A stretch of 64,000 nt of DNA. Origin: UBA3263 sp964586765 (GTDB taxonomy: Bacteria; Bacteroidota; Bacteroidia; Bacteroidales; Muribaculaceae). The notes under the pieces were generated by a model. That model saw only the letters and a program-made list of their open reading frames with translations, was not told the DNA's origin and did not search any database. Position numbers and translations under genes: made by a program. Below are positions 17,021 to 25,614 of this stretch, piece after piece (the stretch's first letter is position 1; every line of letters begins with the position of its first letter). The DNA lies in NCBI GenBank assembly GCA_964586765.1, contig CAZPHN010000002.1, forward strand, positions 90,468 through 154,467, given 5' to 3'.

Positions 17021-17836
17021 ATGAACGAACTGAGCCGAAATCGCGGACAAGGCATACTGATGGTGATACGCATTGCCGTCGAGGCTGCCGCTACGTTCTT
17101 CATCACCGCTGCATTGCTCCGCTACGGTGCCTTATCGACCGCCATAGGCAGCCAGTTCATAAGCTGGCAGCCCGAGGTTGCCACTTTTGCCCTCTCGCTG
17201 ACGGTCCTTGCCGTATGGCTCGGTATAACCCTCATGTTCGGCAGGATCTACTGCTCGACCCTATGCCCGCTCGGAGCCATAATGGACCTCGGGGGCAGGG
17301 CACGGTCACGCTCACGCGTCTATCGCTATTCGCGTCCCGTCCAGTGGGTGCGCCTTGTGGTGTTGGTCGTCGTGTTGCTTATGCTTATCAGCGGTCTGGC
17401 GTTCCCGCGTGAGTGGCTGCTCCCGTTCGGGCTTTATGCCTCGCTGGTTGACCATCTGCTCAGTCCGCAGGTATGCGTCGCCTCCTTCGCTTCCGCATTC
17501 GTTGTCGGCGTCATCGCCGCCGTGTCTTTCCGCCGCGGGCGTCTGCTGTGTAATACCCTCTGTCCGGTGGGGACTATATTGGGATTTATGTCGCGTCGGG
17601 CAGCCTTCCATTTCGATATAAACACTGACCGCTGCACTCAGTGTCGCCGCTGTGTCGACGTATGTAAGGCGCAATGTATCGACCTTAATGACCATGTTGT
17701 CGACATGAGTCGCTGTGTGGTCTGCTTTGACTGTCTGCCCCAGTGTCCCGACGACGCGATAACCTACACCCTTGGCAGACATACCCTCTCTGACCCTCTG
17801 CTGATGCCTAAATTTAAAACTTTTGAGAAAAAATGA
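17021..17836 (+). CDS. Membrane 4Fe-4S protein (NapH/polyferredoxin type)
   Basis: A 271-aa integral membrane protein with about five hydrophobic segments in residues 10-185 and two CxxxCP-type sites (CSTLCPLGA, CNTLCPVGT). Two ferredoxin 4Fe-4S clusters follow at ~205-255 (CTQCRRCVDVC, CVVCFDCLPQCP). It resembles the NapH/RdxA/CcoG group that passes electrons at the cytoplasmic membrane. The partner and substrate are unknown. The start codon directly follows the stop of the lipid kinase, and its own stop overlaps thyA by 4 nt, so it belongs to the same operon without obvious functional linkage. Confidence 0.85.
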   Translation: MNELSRNRGQGILMVIRIAVEAAATFFITAALLRYGALSTAIGSQFISWQPEVATFALSLTVLAVWLGITLMFGRIYCSTLCPLGAIMDLGGRARSRSRVYRYSRPVQWVRLVVLVVVLLMLISGLAFPREWLLPFGLYASLVDHLLSPQVCVASFASAFVVGVIAAVSFRRGRLLCNTLCPVGTILGFMSRRAAFHFDINTDRCTQCRRCVDVCKAQCIDLNDHVVDMSRCVVCFDCLPQCPDDAITYTLGRHTLSDPLLMPKFKTFEKK

Positions 17837-18630
17837 AACAATATCTTGATTTGCTTAACGATATATTGACCAATGGTGTGAAAAAGACCGACCGTACCGG
17901 CACCGGCACGATTTCCGTATTCGGACGGCAGATGCGCTATGACCTTGCTGACGGTTTTCCGCTTGTAACCACTAAAAAGCTCCACCTTAAGTCGATTATC
18001 CACGAACTCCTCTGGTTTCTCAAGGGCGACACCAACGTCCGTTACCTTCAGGAAAATGGAGTCCGCATATGGAACGAATGGGCTGACCCGGAGACCGGCG
18101 ACCTCGGTCCCGTCTATGGAGCGCAGTGGCGCGCATGGCCTGACGGAAAAGGCGGCTTTATCGACCAGATTTCGGAGGTAATCGAGCAAATCAAGACCAA
18201 CCCTGACAGCCGTCGCCTGATTGTCAGCGCATGGAATGTAGCCCAGATTCCGGACATGGCTCTGCCTCCATGCCATGCCTTCTTCCAGTTCTATGTGGCG
18301 GACGGACGGCTTAGCCTCCAGCTCTATCAGCGGTCAGCCGACTGCTTCCTCGGTGTGCCGTTCAATATCGCGTCATATGCCCTGCTACTTATGATGGTGG
18401 CGCAGGTTACCGGACTGAAACCGGGCGAATTTATCCACACCACGGGCGACACCCACCTCTACACCAACCATCTTGAGCAGGCGCGCCTGCAGCTCTCGCG
18501 CGAGCCCCGTCCGCTGCCCAAGATGCACCTCAACCCCGACGTCAAATCCATCTTCGACTTCACCTACTCAGATTTCACCCTGACCGACTACGACCCACAC
18601 CCCCACATCCCCGCCCCCGTCGCCGTCTAA
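17833..18630 (+). CDS. thyA: Thymidylate synthase
   Basis: A 265-aa ThyA: methylates dUMP to dTMP with 5,10-methylene-tetrahydrofolate. Visible are the N-terminal RTGTGTISVFGRQMR, the folate/dUMP loop, the catalytic Cys in LPPCHAFFQF, and QRSADCFLGVPFNIASY. The usual length (264 aa) and a conserved C-terminus (IPAPVAV) show it is complete. It is the last gene of the dense plus-strand run. The dihydrofolate reductase gene that often follows thyA is not here; an AT-rich RhuM gene starts 19 nt downstream instead. Confidence 0.96.
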   Translation: MKQYLDLLNDILTNGVKKTDRTGTGTISVFGRQMRYDLADGFPLVTTKKLHLKSIIHELLWFLKGDTNVRYLQENGVRIWNEWADPETGDLGPVYGAQWRAWPDGKGGFIDQISEVIEQIKTNPDSRRLIVSAWNVAQIPDMALPPCHAFFQFYVADGRLSLQLYQRSADCFLGVPFNIASYALLLMMVAQVTGLKPGEFIHTTGDTHLYTNHLEQARLQLSREPRPLPKMHLNPDVKSIFDFTYSDFTLTDYDPHPHIPAPVAV

Positions 18631-18649
18631 CCCTTAGATATTTATTATT

Positions 18650-19654
18650 ATGGCTGATGAAATAATATTGTATAAGACTGTTGATGGAAGAAATCAGGTA
18701 AATCTACTTTCGCGAGACGGAATGGTCTGGCTTAACCAGCAGCAGATGGCGGAACTTTTTGCCACCTCCAAGCAAAACATCGCATATCATATAGGTAATA
18801 TATTGGAAGATAGGGAATTGTATGAGGAATCAGTTGTAAAAGATTATTTGATAACTGCCACTGACGGCAAAAAGTATACGGTGAAATTTTATTCACTGGA
18901 AATGATTATGGCAGTGGGATTTCGTGTCCGATCTGTCCGGGGAGTGCAGTTTAGGCAGTGGGCAAATGTTCATCTTACCACATATTTGCAAAAAGGATTC
19001 GTGATTGATTCCGATCGGCTTAAAAATCCGGATGGAAGACCGGATCATTTTGATGAACTCCTTGCTGAAATCCGCGAGATTCGTGCATCGGAAAAGCGAT
19101 TTTATCATAAAGTGCGTGATTTATTTAGTCTTAGCGATGACTATGATAAGACAGATAAAGCGACTCAAATGTTTTTTGCTGAAGTACAGAATAAATTTTT
19201 GTATGCAATTACAGGACAGACTGCTGCGGAAATCATAAAGAGCCGTGCGGATGCTTCAAAGGAAAATATGGGATTGACATCATGGGATGGTCGAAGGGTA
19301 AATAAAGCTGATGTGGTTAGGGCTAAGAATTATTTGAGCAAGGATGAATTGGATGACCTTAATCGCATTGTTGTTATTTTCCTCGATACAGCTGAATTTA
19401 GAGCTAAACGGCGACAATCGACCACCATTACATTCTGGCGTGAAAATGTAGATATGATTTTATCATCAAATGGGCTGGAACTTTTGGATTGTAAGGGTGG
19501 AATAAGTGCTATTCAGGCAGAGGAGTTTGCCAACGCAGAATATGAAAAGTTTAAGATATGGCGACGCAAAATGGCACTTCAGGAGTCAGATTTTGACGAT
19601 GAGCAGACTCTTAAAGAAGCTCAAAAAGAAATTTCGACCCGAAAGAAGCCGTGA
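18650..19654 (+). CDS. RhuM-family (virulence RhuM) protein
   Basis: A 334-aa protein of the RhuM/virulence_RhuM family: N-terminal YKTVDGRNQVNLLSRDGMVW, WLNQQQMAELFATSKQNIAY (an HTH-like, Fic/DOC-neighbour motif), HIGNILEDRELYEESVVKDY and FRVRSVRGVQFRQWAN. The family was first seen on a Salmonella pathogenicity island; its biochemical role is not established. Codon use is visibly AT-richer than in thyA. Its stop overlaps a GTG-start regulator gene by 4 nt. It opens an accessory insert that ends at radC. Confidence 0.85.
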   Translation: MADEIILYKTVDGRNQVNLLSRDGMVWLNQQQMAELFATSKQNIAYHIGNILEDRELYEESVVKDYLITATDGKKYTVKFYSLEMIMAVGFRVRSVRGVQFRQWANVHLTTYLQKGFVIDSDRLKNPDGRPDHFDELLAEIREIRASEKRFYHKVRDLFSLSDDYDKTDKATQMFFAEVQNKFLYAITGQTAAEIIKSRADASKENMGLTSWDGRRVNKADVVRAKNYLSKDELDDLNRIVVIFLDTAEFRAKRRQSTTITFWRENVDMILSSNGLELLDCKGGISAIQAEEFANAEYEKFKIWRRKMALQESDFDDEQTLKEAQKEISTRKKP

Positions 19655-20778
19655 AAGTATCTGTCATTGTTGCCTTAATGGCAGTTCTGTTGTGCGGGTG
19701 CAGCCGTAATCCGGTTAGGCAGACTCTTGACGCAGCCGAAGCCATGATGGAGGTGCATCCTGATTCTGCCCTGACGTTACTAACTAAGATTGACGGGAGA
19801 GTGCTGACGGGCGAAACTCAGGCTCGCTATGCACTGCTGTTATCGCAGGCTTATGACAAGAATTCTGTTGACATTACCAATGACTCGCTGATTTCAATCG
19901 CGACAAATTACTATGACACTACCGATGATCTGCAAAATCAGATGCGTTCACGCTATTATCGGAGCGTCGTGCATATGAATCAGCAGGATTATGATGGAGC
20001 CTTGGCTGAGGCTTTGGATGTTGATAAACTTGCCGCAGACCTTGGGGAGCAGGCATATCTGGTGCGGTCGAAGATTGTGATTGTCCGCGCTTATCTTTTT
20101 TCCGGTAATACTGAGGGAGCGCAGGGGTATTTCAAGCAATTGTTGCAGTTGGTTTCCGATAAGATAGACAGGCGCGATATTGCATCCGTAGTGGACCTGT
20201 ATCAGATTCAGGTTGAGTTTGATAAGTATGAGAAGGAAAAAATCAATTCGGAACTGCGCATAAAGAGACTGATTGGTATCATTTCTGCGTCGGTTTGTGT
20301 AATAATTATTGTCTATCTTATTTTAAGGATTAGAAAGAAAAAAAGTGAGATAGAGGCAGGCAAAGTTGCGACGAAGGAGCTGTTTGTGGATAAATTCGCT
20401 TGGATAGAGGAGCTGGGGAATATATATATTGATGCGGAGGCGTCAAAAACTTCGTCGGACAGAGCAAAGAAGGACATGGCTAAGCGGTTAGCTTCGGTAA
20501 AGAACCCACAATTTATGCGGGAACTTATAGATGCTATAAACCAATACAGGAACAATCTCATCGCGAGGATAACCGCAGAATGTCCATATATTTCAGAGTC
20601 TGAAAGGAATATAATCGCCCTGCTTTGCGCAAATCTGTCTACAAGAGTTATCGCCTATATTCTCGATATGAAGCCCCAGTCCGTATACAATGCCAAGTCA
20701 TCCATCAAAAAGAAACTTGAGTTAACCAATCCGGACCTCCTGCAGGAAATGAGCGATATACTCCGCGTAAATACCTGA
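19651..20778 (+). CDS. Membrane-anchored TPR/HTH regulator, possibly shortened
   Basis: A 375-aa lipoprotein-like regulator starting at GTG. The signal (VIVALMAVLLCGCSRN) has a lipobox Cys. TPR-like helices fill ~20-175, a TM segment lies at ~210-225 (IISASVCVIIIVYLILRI), a cytoplasmic coiled region follows, and a LuxR-like HTH ends the protein (SESERNIIALLCANLSTRVI, QSVYNAKSSIKKKL). This is a common Bacteroidetes layout (periplasmic TPR sensor, TM, DNA-binding output). Family members are usually ~500-600 aa, and here the TPR part runs abruptly from SDKIDRRDIAS into the pre-TM helix, which suggests an internal deletion. Target unknown. Coupled to rhuM by a 4-nt overlap. Confidence 0.75.
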   Translation: MKVSVIVALMAVLLCGCSRNPVRQTLDAAEAMMEVHPDSALTLLTKIDGRVLTGETQARYALLLSQAYDKNSVDITNDSLISIATNYYDTTDDLQNQMRSRYYRSVVHMNQQDYDGALAEALDVDKLAADLGEQAYLVRSKIVIVRAYLFSGNTEGAQGYFKQLLQLVSDKIDRRDIASVVDLYQIQVEFDKYEKEKINSELRIKRLIGIISASVCVIIIVYLILRIRKKKSEIEAGKVATKELFVDKFAWIEELGNIYIDAEASKTSSDRAKKDMAKRLASVKNPQFMRELIDAINQYRNNLIARITAECPYISESERNIIALLCANLSTRVIAYILDMKPQSVYNAKSSIKKKLELTNPDLLQEMSDILRVNT

Positions 20779-20856
20779 TTAAAATCTAATATTAGATTAT
20801 TTATTGTGAATACTACTGATAACCAGTGTGTTATTGGGTGTGAAAAGTAGTTTAAT

Positions 20857-20890
20857 TTCGGCTTATTTTTGATAAAAATCAAAAATTCTG
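20857..20890 (+). terminator. Possible AT-rich hairpin after the HTH regulator
   Basis: TTTTTGAT, loop AAAA, ATCAAAAA: a perfect 8-bp AT hairpin about 90 nt after the regulator stop. It is weak as a terminator. It lies immediately before GAACTTTG, a near match to a -7 box that could serve the next gene. Confidence 0.35.
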
Positions 20891-20945
20891 TCGAACTTTG
20901 CGATAGATTTTTTACACTAATTATTAATTCAAAAAAACATCGCAA

Positions 20946-21740
20946 ATGAAACGAATTTTATCAATTTTCATCACCTGTGTTTTTGCACTCTGTGCTTTTG
21001 CGGACAATAGAGTGCCGTTAACAGTATTTTCATTCTCGACAAATCAGTATGAAAAATCAGTAGTTGACACATTAGTAGAAGGGAGTCGATTCAACATTAT
21101 TCCAATACAGGTGTCTAACGGAGGCATAAATAAATCCGTTACAACATATAAAAATGCGCTTGATTCAATTCAAAAGAGCATATCTTTATATGTTGAATAT
21201 GCGATTTTGGCTGCCGGAACTGTCGGCTCTGCTGCGGCAACGATTTGTGCGTCGGAGAGCAGTCCTAAATTCCTTGTTCTCATATCCGCCGTAGGTGTGG
21301 ATGGTGCCGATATGGTAAAGCGGTTTTACACTTCCTCGACATTTTTTATTGAGCCCGAATTATCATCATTCATGCGCAAAAGGATTCAGTCTGAGATAGC
21401 TTGCGGGAAAGTCGGCGACATAATCAATGAGGATTTTAAAGAATTGCTTGCATATCGTCCATCTCAATTCCTCCGAATGATAAATTGCCCTACGTTCTGC
21501 GCATTTGGGACCGCTGATGCAGTTGTTGACTGGTATACAAACAGCATTGGTATGGATGAAGGTCTACCAGAGTCGGGACAGCATCTTATCCGTGTTTACA
21601 CTCGTACAGGCTATTGTCTCAGAGAAAGTGATACTGACATAAACATCCCATTCTTTGGTGATAAAAGGCAGCAGCCCTCAAAACTTAATCCCCAAGCCAT
21701 AGCCGATATCACCTCTTGGATTTCAATTCATGAGGAATGA
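20946..21740 (+). CDS. Secreted alpha/beta-hydrolase-like protein, motif altered
   Basis: A 264-aa protein with a signal peptide (ITCVFALCAFADN). The middle resembles the alpha/beta-hydrolase fold: a strand-elbow region ILAAGTVGSAAATICA, then FLVLISAVGVDG, and a late CPTFCAFGTADAVVDW that looks like the acid-bearing strand. At the nucleophile elbow I read AGTVGS instead of GxSxG, so the serine seems replaced by threonine or the alignment is wrong. A catalytic-acid Asp candidate (GTADAVVD) and a His (ESGQHLIRVY) are present. It may be a degenerate or binding-only hydrolase; confidence in the fold is moderate. AT-rich; ends 4 nt before the radC stop (convergent). Confidence 0.5.
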   Translation: MKRILSIFITCVFALCAFADNRVPLTVFSFSTNQYEKSVVDTLVEGSRFNIIPIQVSNGGINKSVTTYKNALDSIQKSISLYVEYAILAAGTVGSAAATICASESSPKFLVLISAVGVDGADMVKRFYTSSTFFIEPELSSFMRKRIQSEIACGKVGDIINEDFKELLAYRPSQFLRMINCPTFCAFGTADAVVDWYTNSIGMDEGLPESGQHLIRVYTRTGYCLRESDTDINIPFFGDKRQQPSKLNPQAIADITSWISIHEE

Positions 21741-21744
21741 GGAC

Positions 21745-22449
21745 TTAGAGGAGATGGGAGTCATCGGCGTAGGAGTAGTAGGCGGAGGGGGTGACGATGA
21801 GGTGGTCGAGGACGCGGATGTCGAGGGTTTTGGCTCCGGCGAGGATTTTGCGGGTCAGTTCATCGTCCTGAAGCGACGGGCGCAGTTGTCCGCTGGGATG
21901 ATTGTGGACCAGTGCGATTGTTGATGCCTGATGGTCAATGACCTTTTTGAATAGCAGCCGGATGTCGACCAAGGTGGCGGTGATGCCACCCTGACTGACG
22001 CGCTCGCATGCAATCGGCGCAAGCCGCTGATTGAGGATTATTATCCAGAATTCTTCGTGGGGGAGCCGCTCGAGGCGCGTGCGGATATATTCGTAGAGTG
22101 ACTTTGAGCCGGAGATGGATTCAACCGCTTGGGCGCGCGCCATGGCTCCGCGCGCACGCAGTCCGAGCTCCAGAGCCGCGATAACGGTGATTGCCTTGGC
22201 GGGTCCCATGCCGGGAACCATCTTGGCGAGTGCCATAGGGGTGGTGCGGGCAAGACGGGCAAGGTCATTGTCATGCTTCTGGAGGATTTCGCGCGCCACG
22301 GAGAGCACACTCTTGCCGGCGGTGCCGACCCGCAGCAATATGGCGAGCAGCTCGGCGTCGGAGAGCACGCCTATGCCTTGACGCAACGCCTTTTCGCGAG
22401 GCTTGTCATCATCGGCGAGATAGCGCATCAGTTCGGCGTTGTCACTCAT
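21745..22449 (-). CDS. radC: RadC-family JAB-domain protein
   Basis: A 234-aa RadC. N-terminal HhH-like region (LRQGIGVLSDAELLAILLRV, TMALAKMVPGMGPAKAITVI), then the JAB/MPN metalloprotease-like domain with IALVHNHPSGQLRPS and a downstream Asp (LDHLIVTP). Named a DNA-repair protein historically; its real role is disputed, and the metal motif H-x-H is intact here. It is the last gene of a minus-strand unit and overlaps the glycosyltransferase gene upstream by 8 nt. Confidence 0.93.
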   Translation of the reverse strand: MSDNAELMRYLADDDKPREKALRQGIGVLSDAELLAILLRVGTAGKSVLSVAREILQKHDNDLARLARTTPMALAKMVPGMGPAKAITVIAALELGLRARGAMARAQAVESISGSKSLYEYIRTRLERLPHEEFWIIILNQRLAPIACERVSQGGITATLVDIRLLFKKVIDHQASTIALVHNHPSGQLRPSLQDDELTRKILAGAKTLDIRVLDHLIVTPSAYYSYADDSHLL

Positions 22450-23410
22450 TTTTGCCCTTTCGGATTTCGACTTCTGCCGCAGCGTTACGTCCGGTAATCA
22501 TTGCTTTTATAAATCCGGCTCCATAGCCCCAAAGCTGAATGAAAGAGGCTGGAACGGCATAGAGGGCAACCTTCAACCCGTCGGAAACGAGCGAGGAGAT
22601 AAACAATGCCACCGCATATACCCCTAACGGCAGCAGCCACCACGGACTGACAAATATACCCATCAGGACAAGGAACAGCGAGCCAAGTAGGAACAGAGCC
22701 GGCAGGCAGTGGACCGCCTTGAGCGAACCGGGATAGAGCGTTTTGAGCGTTATGCGGCTCATGCCGAATACGTAGACCTGACGGGCGAATTTACGCCATG
22801 ACATGCGGCGCGCGTGATATACCGGAGCTTCGCGTATCAGTTCCATTCCGAAGCCTTCGCGGCGAATACGCATTGACATGTCGATATCTTCGCTGAACAT
22901 TTCGCGGAAGCCGCCAACGCGGTCATATACTTGACGGCTGAATCCCATGTTGAAGGTGCGCGGAGTGAATTTTTCGAGCCTTATTTTGCCGCCGCGTATG
23001 CCTCCGGTGGTCAGGAAGGAGGTCATGGCAAAGTTGATGCCCTTCTGGAGTGTAGAAAATGACTCATGGGCGGAGTCGGGACCGCCGAAACAGTCGGGCA
23101 GCGGCTGATTTGCGAGCAAAGTCTCGAAATATGTCGGCGGAATGATGCAGTCTGAATCAAAAAAGATGAAATAATCGCCCTCCGCGCGCTCCATGGCATA
23201 GTTTCTTGCTATGGAGCGACCCTCATTTTCTTTCCAGTAGTAGCGCACAAAGGGATAACGGGCACACACGTCGCCACAGGGAGCGGTCGAGCCGTCGTCG
23301 ACGGCGACAACCTCAAAGCATCCCGGCGCGGTCTGGCGGCTGAGGCTTTCGAGCAGAGCCTCCATCTCGTCGGCACGGTTGTAGACGGGTATGATGACGC
23401 TGAACTTCAC
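22442..23410 (-). CDS. Family-2 glycosyltransferase, membrane-bound
   Basis: A 322-aa GT2 enzyme. The N-terminal GT-A fold (FSVIIPVYNRADEM, VVAVDDGST, YFIFFDSDC with the metal-binding DxD) spans ~1-220, with EDIDMSMRIRREG as the acceptor-side motif. Two or three TM segments at ~230-300 (LFLLGSLFLVLMGIFV, WWLLPLGVYAVALFISSLV) suggest action at the cytoplasmic face on a lipid-linked or envelope acceptor. Donor and acceptor unknown. Overlaps nspC by 4 nt. Confidence 0.88.
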   Translation of the reverse strand: MKFSVIIPVYNRADEMEALLESLSRQTAPGCFEVVAVDDGSTAPCGDVCARYPFVRYYWKENEGRSIARNYAMERAEGDYFIFFDSDCIIPPTYFETLLANQPLPDCFGGPDSAHESFSTLQKGINFAMTSFLTTGGIRGGKIRLEKFTPRTFNMGFSRQVYDRVGGFREMFSEDIDMSMRIRREGFGMELIREAPVYHARRMSWRKFARQVYVFGMSRITLKTLYPGSLKAVHCLPALFLLGSLFLVLMGIFVSPWWLLPLGVYAVALFISSLVSDGLKVALYAVPASFIQLWGYGAGFIKAMITGRNAAAEVEIRKGKNE

Positions 23411-24522
23411 GACATTCTCGATTTATAGTCCTCGTAAGTGTACTCGCGGAGTATTTCCTGCGAGCCGTCGGCACGCTGAAGCACTATTGAGGGGTGCTGG
23501 ATTCCGTTAAACATGGTGGTCTTGACAGTCGTATAATGGTTCATGTCCTCGAGGGTGAGCCGCTGACCCGGTCGGAGCGGAGCGTCAAACTGCCACGGAC
23601 CGCAAAAATCGCCACTGAGACATGAGTTGCCGCCAAGGCGATAGGCATATGCGCCGTTTTCTGATGACTCTGATATTAGCGGTTGATATGGCATTTCGAG
23701 AGTATCAGGCATATGGCAGGCAAAGCTGGCGTCGATAATGGCGGTGGAGACCCCTTGGTTCTCAACAATATCGACTACGGAAGTTATCAAGTCGCCCGTA
23801 CGCCATGTCCATGCCGACCCCGGCTCGAGAATGACCTTGACGCCGGGATGGCGTTCACGGAATCCGCGGAGAATTTCAACGACGCGGTCTGTATCATAGT
23901 CCGCCCGCGTCATCAGGTGTCCGCCTCCCATGTTTACCCACTTCATGCGGTCGATATGGTTGCCGAATTGCGATTCGAACGCTTCGAGCACCTTGGCAAG
24001 GTCTTCGGGCGAGCCTTCACATAGCGCGTGGAAATGAAGACCTTCAATGCCATCGGGGAGAACCTCGGGCATATCCTCCGGACTGACACCGAAGCGGCTG
24101 CCGGGCAGAGCAGGGTTATAAAGATCGGTCTCAACCACTGAGCAGCGCGGATTAACCCTCAGTCCGGCGGAAACTTTGCCTTCGCGAGCCTTCACTACGG
24201 GCAGGAAACGCTCCGCTTGGCTCAGGGAGTTGAAGGTGATATGCGTGGAGCCGTCAAGATACTTTTCGATGGTCTCCTCGGTATACGCCGGACAGTAACT
24301 ATGGATTTCCGCACCGAGTTCCTCGCGTCCCAGTTGCAGCTCGTTGAGCGATGAAGCCGTTGCGTTCACGCCATATTCGCGTAAAATAGGGAATGAACGC
24401 CATAGCGCGTTCGCCTTGAAAGCCATGATAATCTCGACTCCCGCGCGTTCAGCTACCGAGCGGATAAGCTCGATGTTATGGCGCAGTTTCGTTTCGTAGA
24501 CAATATAATAAGGTGTCTGCAT
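23407..24522 (-). CDS. nspC: Carboxynorspermidine decarboxylase
   Basis: A 371-aa PLP enzyme of the alanine-racemase/ornithine-decarboxylase fold that makes (nor)spermidine from its carboxy precursor. Visible are TPYYIVYETKLRHNI, the PLP Lys in IIMAFKANALW, FHALCEGSPEDL, WVNMGGGH, LEPGSAW, DASFACHMPD and GNSCLSGDFCG, all characteristic of NspC. The partner carboxynorspermidine synthase is not in this window. It sits between a sugar aminotransferase and a glycosyltransferase, an unexpected operon for polyamine synthesis. Confidence 0.93.
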   Translation of the reverse strand: MQTPYYIVYETKLRHNIELIRSVAERAGVEIIMAFKANALWRSFPILREYGVNATASSLNELQLGREELGAEIHSYCPAYTEETIEKYLDGSTHITFNSLSQAERFLPVVKAREGKVSAGLRVNPRCSVVETDLYNPALPGSRFGVSPEDMPEVLPDGIEGLHFHALCEGSPEDLAKVLEAFESQFGNHIDRMKWVNMGGGHLMTRADYDTDRVVEILRGFRERHPGVKVILEPGSAWTWRTGDLITSVVDIVENQGVSTAIIDASFACHMPDTLEMPYQPLISESSENGAYAYRLGGNSCLSGDFCGPWQFDAPLRPGQRLTLEDMNHYTTVKTTMFNGIQHPSIVLQRADGSQEILREYTYEDYKSRMS

Positions 24523-24531
24523 CTGTTTTTT

Positions 24532-25614
24532 TCAGCAAAACTGATTGATTATTCGTGAAATCTCCCTGACGTCATCGACCGACGTGGCGCGGCTTATCGG
24601 CAGGCTGACCACTTCGGCGCAGAGCCTTTCGGAAACCGGAAACTCCAATGACGCATACTCGCGGTAACAGGGCTGGCGGTGAATGGGGGTGGGGTAGTGG
24701 ATTCCCGAGCCGACTCCACGCTCGGCAAGAAACTTGCGGAACTCATCGCGACGGCGGTCGGCAACGCGAACCACGTACTGATGCCATACATGCTCACGGG
24801 GGTCTGACGGCATTTGTGGCACGGTTATGAGCGGATTCGTGATTTCTTGGTCATAAACCGTCGCTTTTTCGCGCCGGAAAGCGTTTTCTGTGTCGGTATG
24901 GGGCAATTTTACGCGCAAAAACGCCGCCTGAATAGGGTCAAGTCGGCAATTCAGCCCCTGATATATATTTTCATACTGCCGCAGCGACCCGTAATTGCGC
25001 AGCGCGCGGATAACCTCCGCCAGTTCGGCTTCATCGGTCGTGACAGCTCCGGCATCGCCCAATGCTCCTACATTCTTCGTGGGATAGAACGAAAACGCTG
25101 CGGCATGACCCGTCCGCCCGGAGTTTTTTGCGCCGATAGACTGACAGGCGTCCTCTATAATGATAAAATCGCGCTTGAACTCTTCGGGAACGGCACACAC
25201 GTGCCCGTAAAGGTCAACCGGCATTATGACGCGCGTGCGCTCGGTCAGCGGCAGCCGCTTCCAGTCGAGATTCATAGTCATCGGGTCGGCGTCGGCAAAC
25301 CTGATTTTCAGTCCCGCCTGACTTGTGGCGAGGGCGGATGCTACAAAAGAATTATCGGGCACAATGACTTCATCGCCCTCCTGAAGACGCCCCAATTCCC
25401 TGTAGGCAAGAAGAATAAGGCGTAGGGCGTCCAGTCCGTTGCTTATTCCAATGGCAAACTCCGTCTGACAGATGGACGCCATTTCCGTTTCAAAGAGCTT
25501 AACCTCGTCGCCACCAATGTATTGACCCGATGTGATTACGCGGGTAGCGGCTTCCACAAGGTCTGTCATATACGGACTGTTTGACGGTCCGAGCTCAAGA
25601 AACGGATATTTCAT
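24532..25614 (-). CDS. DegT/DnrJ/EryC1 sugar aminotransferase
   Basis: A 360-aa PLP-dependent sugar aminotransferase. It has PFLELGPSNSPY, the aspartate motif IIEDACQSIGAK, the PLP Lys in FSFYPTKNVGALGDAGAV and HVWHQYVVR near the C-terminus. The gene directly downstream of the cupin ketoisomerase gene (4-nt overlap) suggests an FdtA-FdtB type reaction pair: isomerisation of a dTDP-4-keto-sugar to the 3-keto form, then 3-amination, giving a dTDP-3-amino-3,6-dideoxyhexose for surface glycans. That pathway is inference; no acetyltransferase is adjacent. Confidence 0.88.
   Translation of the reverse strand: MKYPFLELGPSNSPYMTDLVEAATRVITSGQYIGGDEVKLFETEMASICQTEFAIGISNGLDALRLILLAYRELGRLQEGDEVIVPDNSFVASALATSQAGLKIRFADADPMTMNLDWKRLPLTERTRVIMPVDLYGHVCAVPEEFKRDFIIIEDACQSIGAKNSGRTGHAAAFSFYPTKNVGALGDAGAVTTDEAELAEVIRALRNYGSLRQYENIYQGLNCRLDPIQAAFLRVKLPHTDTENAFRREKATVYDQEITNPLITVPQMPSDPREHVWHQYVVRVADRRRDEFRKFLAERGVGSGIHYPTPIHRQPCYREYASLEFPVSERLCAEVVSLPISRATSVDDVREISRIINQFC

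Noticed and set aside
17833..18649. Possible loss of folA behind thyA as a sign of an alternative folate route
   Set aside because: Absence of a neighbour in a 64-kb window says nothing about the rest of the genome.
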